Shown in pieces: positions 44,338 through 53,737 of a DNA stretch of 64,000 nt. The notes below the pieces were generated by a model. That model made no database searches and had not been told where the DNA came from. It saw only the letters and a program-made list of their open reading frames with translations. A program made the position numbers and the translations under genes. The stretch lies in assembly GCF_021233355.1 (NCBI RefSeq), contig NZ_CP089507.1, positions 3,597,001 to 3,661,000 of the forward strand. The letters are read 5' to 3'. The number at the start of each line of letters is the position of its first letter. Position 1 is the first letter of the stretch. Source of the stretch: Luteimonas fraxinea. Lineage in GTDB: Bacteria > Pseudomonadota > Gammaproteobacteria > Xanthomonadales > Xanthomonadaceae.

Positions 44338-44748
44338 TTCGGTCTGTCTGACCCGGTGCACAAGTCGCTGGACCCCGTGTGCGCCTGGGCGACGGGTTCG
44401 AGAGTCTCGTGCTATGGGAGCTCCACCATTGCGCGAACGTCAAAATGGATGACCAGCCGTTCGGCTGTTGAAAGACGCTTCCAGCGTTCGCTGGGATGAC
44501 GACATAAAGCGTCAGAGCTTTTACTGCGTTCGCCGCTTCGCCGCCCCGCGCCCCAGCGCACGCGGGAATCAAAACGAATCCTTTCTTGCCGTCGCCCCAG
44601 CGCACGCTGGGGCTCATTTTGATCCTCGTGTTTTGATCCACCGCAGACGCTTCAGAACGCCGCGCATGCGTTACGGACTGATTGCCGTCACTGGTTCCAC
44701 TGACGCCCCACCGTCCGGTGCACATCACTCGACTGACGCCCGCCTGAC
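44338..44748. other. Intergenic region with CCCCAGCGCACGCTGGGG-type palindrome
   Basis: About 410 nt without a gene. A perfect 18-bp palindrome lies at 44595-44612, with a related degenerate half at about 44,550-44,570, the same dispersed family as 45656-45971. Confidence 0.5.
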
Positions 44749-45354
44749 ATGCTGCCGATTCCAATGGCACACCCGCCGCAGATATCCCTCGCCGTGCCCA
44801 GTCCCGATCCAGTTCCCAGCATCGACACCCTCTGGACCATCGGTCACTCGACGCGGTCCTGGGACGACTTCCTCGCACTGCTCATCCACTGGCGCATCGA
44901 GGCCATCGTCGACGTGCGGCGGTTTCCCGGCTCGCGCCGCTATCCATGGTTCGCCAGCGAAACGATGGCCGAACAGTTGGCGGCATCCCGCATCGACTAC
45001 CACTGGCTGCCGCATCTTGGCGGCCGTCGGCGCGCGCAGCCGGGCTCACCGAATGGCGCGTGGCGCAGCAACGCGTTCCAGGGCTATGCCGATCACATGA
45101 CCAGCGACGAATTCGCGGACGGCCTGTCTCAGACGCTCGCCGTCGCCGCGAAACGCCGCACCGCATTGATGTGCGCCGAGGCGTTGTGGTGGGGGTGTCA
45201 TCGGCGTCTGGTCGCCGATCTGTTGACCCATCGCGGCGTCGAGGTCTGCCACATTCTCGATATCGGCAAAATGCAGCCGCACGTGATGCACCCTGATGCG
45301 CGTCCAGCCGGCGCGGATCTCGTCTATCCGCCGACGCAGGCGGGATTGTTCTGA
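44749..45354 (+). CDS. DUF488 family protein
   Basis: A 201-aa protein with the DUF488 signatures: LWTIGHSTRSWDDFLALL at the start of the domain, IVDVRRFPGSRRYPWF, HLGGRR, and the cysteine block LMCAEALWWGCHRRLVADLL. The family's activity is unproven; the conserved Cys/His suggests metal or nucleic-acid chemistry. ATG 44749 lacks a good ribosome site; ATG 44764 is an alternative. Confidence 0.88.
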   Translation: MLPIPMAHPPQISLAVPSPDPVPSIDTLWTIGHSTRSWDDFLALLIHWRIEAIVDVRRFPGSRRYPWFASETMAEQLAASRIDYHWLPHLGGRRRAQPGSPNGAWRSNAFQGYADHMTSDEFADGLSQTLAVAAKRRTALMCAEALWWGCHRRLVADLLTHRGVEVCHILDIGKMQPHVMHPDARPAGADLVYPPTQAGLF

Positions 45355-45364
45355 GGCTTGCGAC

Positions 45365-45559
45365 TCAGGGCGTGTCGAGGGACGCCTGCAACGCGGTCGC
45401 CAATGCGGCATCGCCGCTGACCAGATCCGTCCAGCGCAGTTCGAGGCCCTTGCGCTTGCCTTTGGGGACGAGCTTCAGCCCGTCGGGATCGATGGTCAGC
45501 GAATAGGCGTCTTCGCCGATGCGGACTTCGCGCTTGAGAGGTTTGTCGAGTGGGGTCAT
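45365..45559 (-). CDS. Small conserved-looking hypothetical protein
   Basis: 64 aa from ATG 45559: charged, soluble, with [20 protein letters not shown] and [20 protein letters not shown]. Beta-strand-rich with a short C-terminal helix. No family recognised. Convergent with the DUF488 gene, 10 nt apart. Confidence 0.6.
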   Translation of the reverse strand: MTPLDKPLKREVRIGEDAYSLTIDPDGLKLVPKGKRKGLELRWTDLVSGDAALATALQASLDTP

Positions 45560-45655
45560 GGTGGCGCTCCGGGAGTGGGATCTGGATGCTGCGCCCGATG
45601 CTGTCGAGGGCAGGCAAGGGCGGCGGCGCTCCATGTCCGTGTGGAAGTCGCTGGG

Positions 45656-45971
45656 CCCCGGCGTGCGCCGGGGCGACGGGCTCGGCGCAGTGAGGCTCTA
45701 CCGGACCGTCCGGCTCCGCGAAAAATCAAAATGGATCCCAGCGTGCGCTGGGATGACAGAAGAAGAAATCTCCTCGACCGTCGCCCCAGCGCACGCTGGG
45801 GCCCATTTTGATCTTCAAGTCCCGGGCTCCGATACGCCGCGACCATGGAACGCGCGAGCGCTCGTGAGAGCTTTTGTAAGTGCTGCTTCACAGCATCCGC
45901 ATGCAGCTATGCGGCCACCACTCGCAACGCCCAGACAACCCAACCACCTGTCGCCCCGGCGCACGCCGGGG
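45656..45971. repeat. Cluster of four 18-bp palindromes
   Basis: Palindromes at 45656-45673 (CCCCGGCGTGCGCCGGGG), 45736-45753, 45784-45801 and 45954-45971 belong to one CCC(A/G)GCG(C/T)(A/G)CGC(T/C)GGG family in alternating orientation. The first and last carry flanking CTGGGC/GCCCAG and the two inner ones carry AAAATGG/CCATTTT, as in nested REPIN pairs. They fill the gap upstream of icmF. Confidence 0.7.
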
Positions 45972-46112
45972 CCCAGCGACTCTGCTCTCCAGCCCGACCA
46001 ACCGAAGACCGACACACCTCGAAAAATGCCGCACCGCAGCATATTTTCAGCCGAAACAGCTCCCCGCCCGCCGCTACAATCGACGCATCTTTTGTCCCCG
46101 CAGGAGCGCGCC

Positions 46113-49100
46113 ATGAGCACGCCGGCCAACCAGCTTCCCGACCGTCAGCCCGAGTCTTCCCCGCTGCGCTTCGTCACCGCCGCCAGCCTGTTCGACGGGC
46201 ACGACGCGGCCATCAACATCATGCGGCGCCTCATCCAGTCGCAGGGCGCGGAGGTCATCCATCTGGGCCACAACCGCAGCGTCGAGGACGTGGTGCGCGC
46301 AGCGTTGCAGGAAGACGCCGACGGCATCGCGCTGTCGAGCTACCAAGGCGGGCATGTCGAGTACTTCAAGTACATGGTCGACATGCTGAAAGAACGCGGC
46401 GCCGGCCATATCCGCGTGTTCGGCGGCGGTGGCGGCACGATCACGCCCGAGGAAATCCGCGAGCTGCAGGGCTACGGCGTCGAGCGCATCTATCACCCGA
46501 ACGACGGCATGAAGATGGGCCTCGTCGAAATGATCGAGGACGTCGTCAACCGCGCCGCCACCGCGCGCGATGCCGCCGTCCGCGACGATTCCAGCCACGC
46601 GCCCGACATCGACGACGAGATCGGCCTGGGCCGCGTGCTCTCCTCGCTCGAAGACGGCAGCATCAGCGAGAACGAACTTGCGAAACTGCGCAAGACCTGG
46701 CAGCTGGCCGGCGGCAAGACGCCGGTCATCGGCATCACCGGCACCGGCGGCGCGGGCAAGTCCTCGGTCACCGATGAACTGCTCAACCGCTTCCTCGCCA
46801 GCTTCCCGCAGATGCGCATCGCGGTGATCTCGGTCGATCCCACGCGTCGCCGTAGCGGTGGCGCCTTGCTCGGCGACCGCATCCGCATGAACTCGCTGCG
46901 CAGCCATCGCGTCTACATGCGCTCGATGGCCACGCGTCGCCAGAACGTCGCCACCAATGCGGTGCTCAAGGACTGCATTGGTTTCCTCAAGAGCCTCGCC
47001 TACGACCTCGTCATCGTCGAAACCGCCGGTATCGGCCAGTCGGATTCGGAGATCGTCGATCTCGTCGACTTCCCGATGTACGTCATGACCAGCGACTACG
47101 GCGCGGCCAGCCAGCTCGAGAAGATCGACATGATCGATTACGCCGAGCTGATCGTGCTCAACAAGTACGACAAGCGCGGCGCCGAGGACGCGCTGCGCGA
47201 CATCCGCAAGCAGTGGAAGCGCAACCGCGTCGCGTTCCAGACCGCCGATGCCGACGTACCGGTGTATCCCACCATCGCCAGCCAGTTCAACGATCCCGGC
47301 GTGACCTGGATGTTCGACAACCTGTGCCGCCTGCTGCGCGAGAAGACCGGCGCCGGCAATGCGGGCCAGTGCAGCTTCCAGCCCGGCCTCGACACCTCGC
47401 TCAAGGAACCGCGCGCCACCGTGCTGATCCCCGGCGCGCGCGTGCGCTATCTGGCCGAGATCGCCGAATCCGGTCGCCGCATCAACAGCGACATCGAGCG
47501 CCAGGCCGAAGCCGCCGACCGCGCCCAGGCCATGTGGCAGGCGTTGCAGGAACTGGGCGACGCTCAACTGCCCAAGGCGCTCGACCTCTATCACTCCGAT
47601 GATCTGCAGCCCGCCCGCGATCCCAACACCTCTCCCTCCGGGAGCGGTCGCAGCGCAGCTGCGGGTGAGGGTGCCGTGGTCGTCGACAGCCCATCCCCCG
47701 CAGTCCCCGCCGACCCCGTCCAGGCCGGCACCGCGCTTGACCCCAACACTGCGCGCGAACTCAGCACCTCTCCCTCCGGGAGAGGTCGCACCGCAGGTGC
47801 GGGTGAGGGCGGGGCCGTCGCAGTCGACCGCTCCCTCCTCACCCTGCGCCAGCGCTACAACGACGCCATCCAGGCGCTCAGCAGCGAATCGCTGAAGCTC
47901 CTGCGCGAATGGCCGCAGCGTCTGAAGTCGATCACCGACGAATTCACCGAGTACCAGGTGCGCGACAAGTCGATCAAGGTCGACAACTACCGCGACTCGC
48001 TGAGCCACCAGAAGATCCCCAAGATCGCTGCGCCCACCTACAAGAGCTGGGGCGAGCTGCTGACCTTCCTGGGCAAGGAAAACCTGCCGGGCAGCTATCC
48101 CTACACCGGCGGCGTGTATCCGTACCGCCGCACCGGCGAAGACCCGATCCGCATGTTCGCGGGCGAAGGCACGCCCGAGCGCACCAACCGCCGCTTCCAT
48201 TACCTGTCCGTCGGTCAGCCGGCCGCGCGCCTGTCCACCGCCTTCGACAGCGTCACCCTGTACGGCGAAGACCCGGCGCCGCGCCCGGACATCTACGGCA
48301 AGATCGGCAACTCGGGCGTCAACATCCCCACGCTCGACGACATGAAGAAGCTCTATTCCGGCTTCGACCTGTGCGCGCCCACCACGTCGGTGTCGATGAC
48401 GATCAACGGCCCCGCGCCAATGATCCTGGCGATGTTCATGAACTGCGCCATCGACCAGCAGATCGAGAAGTACCTCAAGGCAGACGAGGCCCGCTGGCAG
48501 GATGCGGAAGCTAAACTCGCCAAACTCTTCGAAGGCCGCGAACGCCCGCGCTACCACGGCGAACTGCCGCCCACCAACGACGGCCTCGGCCTGAGCCTGC
48601 TGGGCGTCTCCGGCGACCAGATGGTGGACGCCGACACCTATGCCGACATCAAGGCCCGCACCCTCGCCACCGTGCGCGGCACCGTGCAGGCCGACATCCT
48701 GAAAGAGGACCAGGCCCAGAACACCTGCATCTTCAGCACCGAGTTCGCGCTGCGGATGATGGGCGACATCCAGCAGTACTTCGTGGATCGCAAGGTCCGC
48801 AACTTCTATTCGGTTTCCATTTCCGGCTATCACATCGCCGAAGCCGGCGCGAACCCGATCAGCCAGCTCGCCTTCACCCTGAGCAACGGCTTCACCATCG
48901 TCGAGTACTACCTTGCGCGCGGCATGCGCGTGGACGACTTCGCGCCCAACCTGTCGTTCTTTTTCTCCAACGGCATGGACCCCGAGTACACCGTCATCGG
49001 CCGCGTCGCCCGCCGCATCTGGGCACGCGCCATGCGCGAGCGCTACGGCGCCAACGAGCGCAGCCAGATGATGAAGTACCACATCCAGACCAGCGGCCGG

Positions 49101-49841
49101 TCCCTGCACGCGCAGGAGATCCAGTTCAACGACATCCGCACCACGCTGCAGGCGCTCTACGCCCTGTTCGACAACTGCAACAGCCTGCACACCAACGCCT
49201 ACGACGAAGCCATCACAACGCCCACGGAAGAAAGCGTGCGCAGAGCGGTGGCCATCCAGATGATCATCAACAAGGAAATGGGGCTCAACTTCATCGAGAA
49301 CCCCTGGCAAGGAAGCTTCGCCGTCGACTACCTCACCGACATCGTCGAAGAGGCCGTCTACAAGGAGTTCGAAGCCATCAGCGAGCGCGGCGGCGTGCTG
49401 GGCGCCATGGACACCATGTACCAGCGCGGCAAGATCCAGGAAGAGTCCATGTACTACGAGCACAAGAAGCACGACGGCTCGTTGCCCCTGGTGGGCGTGA
49501 ACATGTTCCTGCCCAAGGAACACGCCGGCGAGATCGCCACCGAGATCGAGCTGATCCGCAGCACCGAAGAAGAGAAGGGCCAGCAGATCGAGAACGTCCG
49601 CAACTGGCAGGAAGGTCGCAATGCGGTTGTACTTCCCCCTCTCCCTCAGGGAGAGGGCCGGGGTGAGGGCGCTCTTCGCGCCGATGCATCAGAAACCGAG
49701 AACCTCGCGTATCTTCAGAACGCGGCGCGCGAACGGCGCAATGTGTTCGAGGCGCTGATGGAGGCGGTGAAGACGCATAGCCTGGGGCAGATCAGCCACG
49801 CGTTGTACGACGTGGGTGGGGAGTATCGGCGCAACATGTAA
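46113..49841 (+). CDS. icmF: Fused isobutyryl-CoA mutase IcmF (methylmalonyl-CoA mutase family)
   Basis: 1242-aa adenosylcobalamin enzyme that interconverts isobutyryl-CoA and n-butyryl-CoA. Order: B12-binding domain with base-off His30 ([15 protein letters not shown]), MeaI-like G-protein chaperone (Walker [10 protein letters not shown] near residue 210; NKYD near 350), then the mutase TIM barrel (about 570-1240, [26 protein letters not shown]). ATG 46113 has GGAG 6 nt upstream and a TACAAT -10-like box at 46075-46080. Three stretches unlike the family (about residues 505-520, 551-566, 1175-1186) are encoded by dispersed repeats. No B12 riboswitch was recognised upstream. Confidence 0.95.
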   Translation: MSTPANQLPDRQPESSPLRFVTAASLFDGHDAAINIMRRLIQSQGAEVIHLGHNRSVEDVVRAALQEDADGIALSSYQGGHVEYFKYMVDMLKERGAGHIRVFGGGGGTITPEEIRELQGYGVERIYHPNDGMKMGLVEMIEDVVNRAATARDAAVRDDSSHAPDIDDEIGLGRVLSSLEDGSISENELAKLRKTWQLAGGKTPVIGITGTGGAGKSSVTDELLNRFLASFPQMRIAVISVDPTRRRSGGALLGDRIRMNSLRSHRVYMRSMATRRQNVATNAVLKDCIGFLKSLAYDLVIVETAGIGQSDSEIVDLVDFPMYVMTSDYGAASQLEKIDMIDYAELIVLNKYDKRGAEDALRDIRKQWKRNRVAFQTADADVPVYPTIASQFNDPGVTWMFDNLCRLLREKTGAGNAGQCSFQPGLDTSLKEPRATVLIPGARVRYLAEIAESGRRINSDIERQAEAADRAQAMWQALQELGDAQLPKALDLYHSDDLQPARDPNTSPSGSGRSAAAGEGAVVVDSPSPAVPADPVQAGTALDPNTARELSTSPSGRGRTAGAGEGGAVAVDRSLLTLRQRYNDAIQALSSESLKLLREWPQRLKSITDEFTEYQVRDKSIKVDNYRDSLSHQKIPKIAAPTYKSWGELLTFLGKENLPGSYPYTGGVYPYRRTGEDPIRMFAGEGTPERTNRRFHYLSVGQPAARLSTAFDSVTLYGEDPAPRPDIYGKIGNSGVNIPTLDDMKKLYSGFDLCAPTTSVSMTINGPAPMILAMFMNCAIDQQIEKYLKADEARWQDAEAKLAKLFEGRERPRYHGELPPTNDGLGLSLLGVSGDQMVDADTYADIKARTLATVRGTVQADILKEDQAQNTCIFSTEFALRMMGDIQQYFVDRKVRNFYSVSISGYHIAEAGANPISQLAFTLSNGFTIVEYYLARGMRVDDFAPNLSFFFSNGMDPEYTVIGRVARRIWARAMRERYGANERSQMMKYHIQTSGRSLHAQEIQFNDIRTTLQALYALFDNCNSLHTNAYDEAITTPTEESVRRAVAIQMIINKEMGLNFIENPWQGSFAVDYLTDIVEEAVYKEFEAISERGGVLGAMDTMYQRGKIQEESMYYEHKKHDGSLPLVGVNMFLPKEHAGEIATEIELIRSTEEEKGQQIENVRNWQEGRNAVVLPPLPQGEGRGEGALRADASETENLAYLQNAARERRNVFEALMEAVKTHSLGQISHALYDVGGEYRRNM
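47627..47672. repeat. Dispersed palindromic repeat inserted in icmF (copy 1)
   Basis: CACCTCTCCCTCC-GGGAGCGG...GGGTGAGGG element of the same family as 37573-37850. It reads through in frame as [16 protein letters not shown], in the linker between the G domain and the mutase domain. Confidence 0.85.
47765..47809. repeat. Dispersed palindromic repeat inserted in icmF (copy 2)
   Basis: Second copy 138 bp downstream in the same orientation and frame ([16 protein letters not shown]). Confidence 0.85.
49635..49669. repeat. Dispersed palindromic repeat inserted in icmF (copy 3)
   Basis: CCCTCTCCCTCAGGGAGAGGG plus GGGTGAGGG near the 3' end of icmF, in frame as [14 protein letters not shown] within a C-terminal surface region. 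Confidence 0.82.
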
Positions 49842-49904
49842 TACCGCAGCCTGGCTTTGGTGGGAGCCCGCTCTGAAGCTGGTTTTGCGGTACCATCGGG
49901 TCAT

Positions 49905-50100
49905 GTCAGCGACCAGGAGCATCTCCGGTCACCAGTCTGACCTCTAGGCCGTTTAATTAACTTTACATTTGCGCGGTCTGCATTTGGCAGGCCGCGCGAA
50001 CTGTAAAACAACAGCCTACTTATGTGTCTGCGGCGGCCCCGCATCATTGATCTTTAGTGCAAACGAGCGATATGACGTCGTATCCTTCGGTGTGCGCAAC
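49905..50100 (+). ncRNA. Candidate structured RNA (retron msr-msd) upstream of the RT gene
   Basis: Non-coding and rich in stem-loops. GTCAG/CTGAC (49905-49909 with 49937-49941) encloses a hairpin GACC-A-GGAG/CTCC-GGTC (49911-49930) next to an AGC trinucleotide. A long hairpin spans 49962-50007 (TTTAC, TTTGCGCGGTCTG pairing with CAGGCCGCGCGAA, then GTAAA). A 5-bp hairpin lies at 50029-50043 and a near-palindrome at 50069-50084. Retrons place their msr-msd RNA directly 5' of the RT. I could not find convincing a1/a2 inverted repeats, so the exact ends and the branching G are not assigned. Confidence 0.45.
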
Positions 50101-50118
50101 TGATTGGAGTGGGCAACT

Positions 50119-51069
50119 ATGAATAAGCAGCCATTGCGCGATCTCTTTGATGCGATGTATCACGGAAAACATCAGTTCGCAGACTTTATGAGTTGCGATG
50201 TGACTGCGCGCGCGACCGCATTTCAGCTTAACGAAAGAACTATGTATAGCCCCGATAAGCGCTTAAGGGCATACCACTCCTTTCTGACCTTGTTCCTCTT
50301 TGACTACTTCCCTGTGGAATCCGAGGTTGCGTTTGGATACAGGAAGGGTTCCAGTGCCTATGACGCTGTCTCTCCTCATGCTCGAAGCCGCCACTTTTTT
50401 CAGGCGGACATCACGAGCTTTTTTGGCAGTCTTGATTCAGGCGTGGTCGCCAATGTTATTGATGAACATAAAGAGCGGTCGCCGATCGAAGATGTTGAAA
50501 AATATACGGCGCGAGTACGAAGTTTAGTGCTTCTCAACGGGTCGCTTCCAATGGGATTCTCGACATCCCCGGTGTTGAGTAACGCATGCCTATACAAGTT
50601 CGACCGCGCACTCCGAGAGAGGTGTCAGACGGCTGGGTTGCATTTCACTCGATACGCAGATGACCTCATTATTTCTTCGGGTGACCTCGAATTGACACGC
50701 TCCGCTAAGGCGATTGTGGAGGAGGTCTTGCTGCACGAATTCGACGGCAAGCTGCAGCTCAATGCTGAAAAAACGAAGCTGACGAGCATTGGTCGTAAGG
50801 TAAAGATTCTTGGTATGGTAATTCTGCCGAATGGACGAATCACTGTTGACCAAAGGACTAAAGATCGAATTGAGGTGCTTATCCATTTCTATCGAGTCGA
50901 TCAAGAGCGCTTTCTCGCACTGGTAAAGAATGACCGTGCTGGCGGGTTAGAGCATCTCGCGGGTCTGGTTAGCTACGTAAATACTGTGGATCAGGAGTAT
51001 CTGGGGAAACTTCGTCGAAAGTTTGGAGTGACAATAGTTGACAGTCTCCTGCACAAGACTATTCTGTGA
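50119..51069 (+). CDS. Retron-like reverse transcriptase
   Basis: A 316-aa RNA-directed DNA polymerase. Motifs: RT2-like AFGYRKGSSAYDAV, catalytic Asp97 in FFQADITSFFGSL (motif A), LPMGFSTSPVLSN (motif B, 143-155), catalytic YADD at 179-182 (motif C), LQLNAEKTKLTS (motif D), and KILGMVILPNGRI. The retron NAxxH signature appears as AVSPH and the VTG signature as ILG, so it is a divergent member. ATG 50119 has GGAG 9 nt upstream. A/T-rich, unlike its neighbours upstream. It overlaps the ATPase gene (GTGA), so the two form one unit. Non-retron defence RTs remain an alternative. Confidence 0.85.
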   Translation: MNKQPLRDLFDAMYHGKHQFADFMSCDVTARATAFQLNERTMYSPDKRLRAYHSFLTLFLFDYFPVESEVAFGYRKGSSAYDAVSPHARSRHFFQADITSFFGSLDSGVVANVIDEHKERSPIEDVEKYTARVRSLVLLNGSLPMGFSTSPVLSNACLYKFDRALRERCQTAGLHFTRYADDLIISSGDLELTRSAKAIVEEVLLHEFDGKLQLNAEKTKLTSIGRKVKILGMVILPNGRITVDQRTKDRIEVLIHFYRVDQERFLALVKNDRAGGLEHLAGLVSYVNTVDQEYLGKLRRKFGVTIVDSLLHKTIL

Positions 51070-52427
51070 CCGTTTTTCGCGTCCATATTGAGAATGTTCA
51101 ACATATCTCGAATCTCACCGTTGAACTCGATCTATCGAAAAACGGAATAATATGCGTTGCCGGCAAGAATGGGGCAGGGAAGACGACTCTCATAAAAGCG
51201 CTGAAGAATATCGCCTCTGCGGATACCTTTATGCGCACCTCCGCTCCAACTATCTTCAATGAAGAAAGTCGAATTTCGTATAACTGGAATAATGAGCAGT
51301 TCGATTTTGTTTACGATCCCTCGCTCCGCACCCTCGATTGCCGCATGCAAATTCCGGACTCTCTGCGCGGACTGGTGGTCGCGGAGTTGCCTGTCCCGCA
51401 CGGGGAGCGCTTCAACTACTTCCGCTCCATCAGTGATGCCGATCTCTCTATCCGGCGTGCCATTGTGCTCGGTGAGTACACCGTACCCAATGAGTTGATT
51501 TCGTTTCTTGAGGCGATATACGGTACGGGCAAGTTCGAACGCGTCGTGCAAGTGACGCTAGGTAGAAATCAGTACTTTTGCACGCTTTTAGGAGGCGGGA
51601 GGTATATCAGGGAAGATTACTTTAGCTCCGGCGAGTATTTCCTTATAAGTCTCTACAAGCGTTTGCGAAGTGAGTGCAGGCTGATTGCTATTGATGAGAT
51701 CGATATTTCTCTAGACCCTGCTGCGCAAGTGCGACTCGTTGGTGAACTACGCAGGATGTGCTCCCGCTATTCTCGAAACGTGCTGTTCACTACGCACTCT
51801 TTAGCGATGCTAAAGACTGTGCTCCCTGGCGAACTGCGGTACATGGAGCAACAAGGGGACGAAGTCGTACTGATTCCCCTCTCCTACAGCTTCATAAAAA
51901 CTATCTTGTTCGGGTTCCGCGGGTGGGATAGATATATCCTTACTGAGGACGATGTGCTGCAGAGGTTTATCGAGTATGTGATTTCAAGGTTCTGTGGCCC
52001 CAGCTTTTTCTCGTGCAAGGTTATCTATATTGGTGGCAGTCAAAACGTTATCGATCTCATGAGGCGAAACGCGGTCGAGGGTTTTCTTAGCGATGCTGCG
52101 GCTGTGATTTCGGTGTTGGACGGTGACCAGCGCGACACACGCGCGGGGCGCAGCCGGAATACCCTCTGCATTCCGGTGGATAGTGTCGAGAAAGCGCTTC
52201 ATCGGTATTATCAAGACTCCGCCTTCGAGCCTCGTCTGGATGCGTCATTTGACCACGCTAGACCGAAAGTCTTATTTTCGGAAATGATGCGACAGCGCGT
52301 TTTGTCGGAGCGCGAAATATTCGATGTCATTTGTTGCAACGAGGCCGAGGCGATCGCTGGGTTTGCAGCTACGTTGTCTGTCTTTCTAGCTTCGGAGCCA
52401 CAGCTTGTCACAAGTGTAGATATGTAG
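51066..52427 (+). CDS. OLD-like ABC ATPase with C-terminal TOPRIM-like domain
   Basis: 453 aa from GTG 51066, overlapping the RT stop. ABC/SMC-type ATPase: Walker A GKNGAGKTT (33-41), signature-like YFSSGEYFLISLYK (about 185-198), Walker B LIAIDEIDISLDP (206-218), H-loop FTTHSLAML (His244). From about residue 290 a TOPRIM-like nuclease region: acidic ILTEDDVLQRF, KVIYIGGSQNVIDLM, and the D-x-D of VISVLDGDQRD (352-354). This matches OLD-family effectors, which are paired with RTs in type I retrons. Probable effector triggered through the RT-made DNA. Confidence 0.82.
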   Translation: MTVFRVHIENVQHISNLTVELDLSKNGIICVAGKNGAGKTTLIKALKNIASADTFMRTSAPTIFNEESRISYNWNNEQFDFVYDPSLRTLDCRMQIPDSLRGLVVAELPVPHGERFNYFRSISDADLSIRRAIVLGEYTVPNELISFLEAIYGTGKFERVVQVTLGRNQYFCTLLGGGRYIREDYFSSGEYFLISLYKRLRSECRLIAIDEIDISLDPAAQVRLVGELRRMCSRYSRNVLFTTHSLAMLKTVLPGELRYMEQQGDEVVLIPLSYSFIKTILFGFRGWDRYILTEDDVLQRFIEYVISRFCGPSFFSCKVIYIGGSQNVIDLMRRNAVEGFLSDAAAVISVLDGDQRDTRAGRSRNTLCIPVDSVEKALHRYYQDSAFEPRLDASFDHARPKVLFSEMMRQRVLSEREIFDVICCNEAEAIAGFAATLSVFLASEPQLVTSVDM

Positions 52428-52513
52428 ACCGATCGCCCATTAACTTGCGTAGTCCTGCCTAACGCGAATAACGGGGTCGGTTTGGAGTACCCCTGGTTTC
52501 TCGGACAATGAAC

Positions 52514-52597
52514 CTAAGGCACATACCTTAGGCGATTGAACTGCTTTTCGTATTGATGGGGCGATTGGTAACCCAGCGCAGAGTGCATGCTCCAGGT
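52514..52597 (-). pseudogene. C-terminal remnant of an IS3-family transposase
   Basis: On the minus strand the codons from 52597 to the TAG at 52514 read WSMHSALGYQSPHQYEKQF then NRLRYVP and stop, the hallmark C-terminus of IS3 OrfB integrases (HSALGYxSPxxYE). Only about 27 codons remain; the sequence upstream (above 52597) is unrelated. TTTGGAGTACCCCTGG near 52480 could be the matching IS end. Confidence 0.75.
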
Positions 52598-52936
52598 TCA
52601 CTTATCTAGGATGACGCTGCGCGAGGGGTGACGTAGGCCAGTCAGGGGGACGGCATGCGACAGGGATTGAAGCGGGGGGCTCAGCGTCGAGAGGATGCGC
52701 TGACAGGGGGGGGGGGGCGGTGGGATCGGTTGGAGAGAGCGCCTTAATGGGTGAGGCTGTCTTCCATGCCTGGGCCTTAGCGATGTGAATCGAGGTCGCG
52801 GCGGAAGCCGAGCGCGATATGAATGCTCCTGCGTAGAGGTGCATGCCCATCGCGACAGGACGGCGCAAGCACAGGGCCGACACACCGGCGCCAATGTGGT
52901 TTCCAACCCTATTTCCCGTTGGAAGGGCTCCGGCGG
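52598..52936. other. Unassigned stretch with a 12-G homopolymer
   Basis: Lies between the IS3 remnant and the nuclease operon. Minus-strand frames of up to about 119 codons cross it but match nothing I know and contain a proline run from the G/C tract. A run of 12 G is at 52706-52717. GC-rich unlike the flanking genes; probably a recombination scar. Confidence 0.35.
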
Positions 52937-53737
52937 TCACCTCACTTCCAATAGCTCGCACAACACTACTCGCACTAGATCTAGGACCCGGAGAGCCTCA
53001 TCTCTGGAGGTACTGGTGTGGGTAGAGACACTTGACCGAGTATATACGGATCGAACAAATGTCCCCAATGCCTCTTCTACTGCGGTCGCAGCATTCTCAG
53101 TTGGTTCGCTAATGCTCTTGGAAACACGCCTGTTCTTCAGGACATAGCGTACTTTCTGTTTCATGGTAGGGCCGCGTGCGTCTGGCTCCATTTTAAAGCC
53201 AGGCGCAACTTTCACATCTTCATCGGGCGCGAGCTGGTCAAGCACCTTCCGTAGCGCTTCTCTCAAGTCTGTCGCCGGTCCGCGCCAAGACAATCGATTC
53301 TCGGTGCGGAGATCGATGAGTGCTTGTTCATATGACATCGCCGCCGTGGGCAGTAACGACCGAAGCGTTGCCACTAGGCGGCCATCCGCAGCGCTTAGTT
53401 CGATTACGTTGGTCCGGACTGGGGCTGCAACTAACTTCGTATCTAAAAGCACTAAGTGCTTCTTCAGCGATCTAAAAAGCTCCTTGTACTTGCTTGTAGA
53501 TGATGCCTTGTGCGTTAGTTGCAAAAGCAGCTGCATCATGCGGTCGACCTCTGCGACGTGGGTGCCATCACCTGTGTTGTCTTCGATCATTGGTCGGACG
53601 TCGGCAAAGTACCCCTCGATAAGATTACGAATTCGCTCGCGCGATACCTTTGACTGAACCTGGGGGCCTGCAACTGAGTTGAGCAACTTTCTTTCGGCTT
53701 CAATCTGAGCCAACAATGCTGTCACGTGGGATGGCAT
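52937..53737 (-). CDS. Probable pPIWI-associating nuclease-like protein
   Basis: A 266-aa protein. An N-terminal helical half (MPSHVTALLAQIEAERKLL...) is followed by the block SYEQALIDLRTENRLSWRGP, TDLREALRKVLDQLAPDEDV, PGFKMEPDARGPTMKQKVRY and ERS-like SVSTHTSTSRDEALRVLDLV. From memory this resembles domains annotated as predicted pPIWI-associating nuclease; I could not verify it by search. ATG 53737 overlaps the upstream stop (TAATG), so it is coupled to the 171-aa partner. The operon lies in a low-GC island beside an RT-ATPase pair, so a defence role is likely. No PIWI gene is in view. Confidence 0.6.
   Translation of the reverse strand: MPSHVTALLAQIEAERKLLNSVAGPQVQSKVSRERIRNLIEGYFADVRPMIEDNTGDGTHVAEVDRMMQLLLQLTHKASSTSKYKELFRSLKKHLVLLDTKLVAAPVRTNVIELSAADGRLVATLRSLLPTAAMSYEQALIDLRTENRLSWRGPATDLREALRKVLDQLAPDEDVKVAPGFKMEPDARGPTMKQKVRYVLKNRRVSKSISEPTENAATAVEEALGTFVRSVYTRSSVSTHTSTSRDEALRVLDLVRVVLCELLEVR

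Noticed and set aside
42052-44361. A 769-codon minus-strand open frame
   Set aside because: Antisense to the papain-fusion gene, whose catalytic motifs are on the plus strand.
45972-46112. A cobalamin riboswitch upstream of icmF
   Set aside because: No B12-box-like sequence or extended fold was visible; only a -10-like TACAAT and a ribosome site.
46074-49523. An 1149-codon minus-strand open frame
   Set aside because: Exactly antisense to icmF; His/Val/Gly-rich composition without any family motif.
52602-52961. A 119-codon minus-strand frame with a poly-proline run
   Set aside because: The proline run comes from the G12 tract and the frame overlaps the nuclease 3' end; no similarity recognised.
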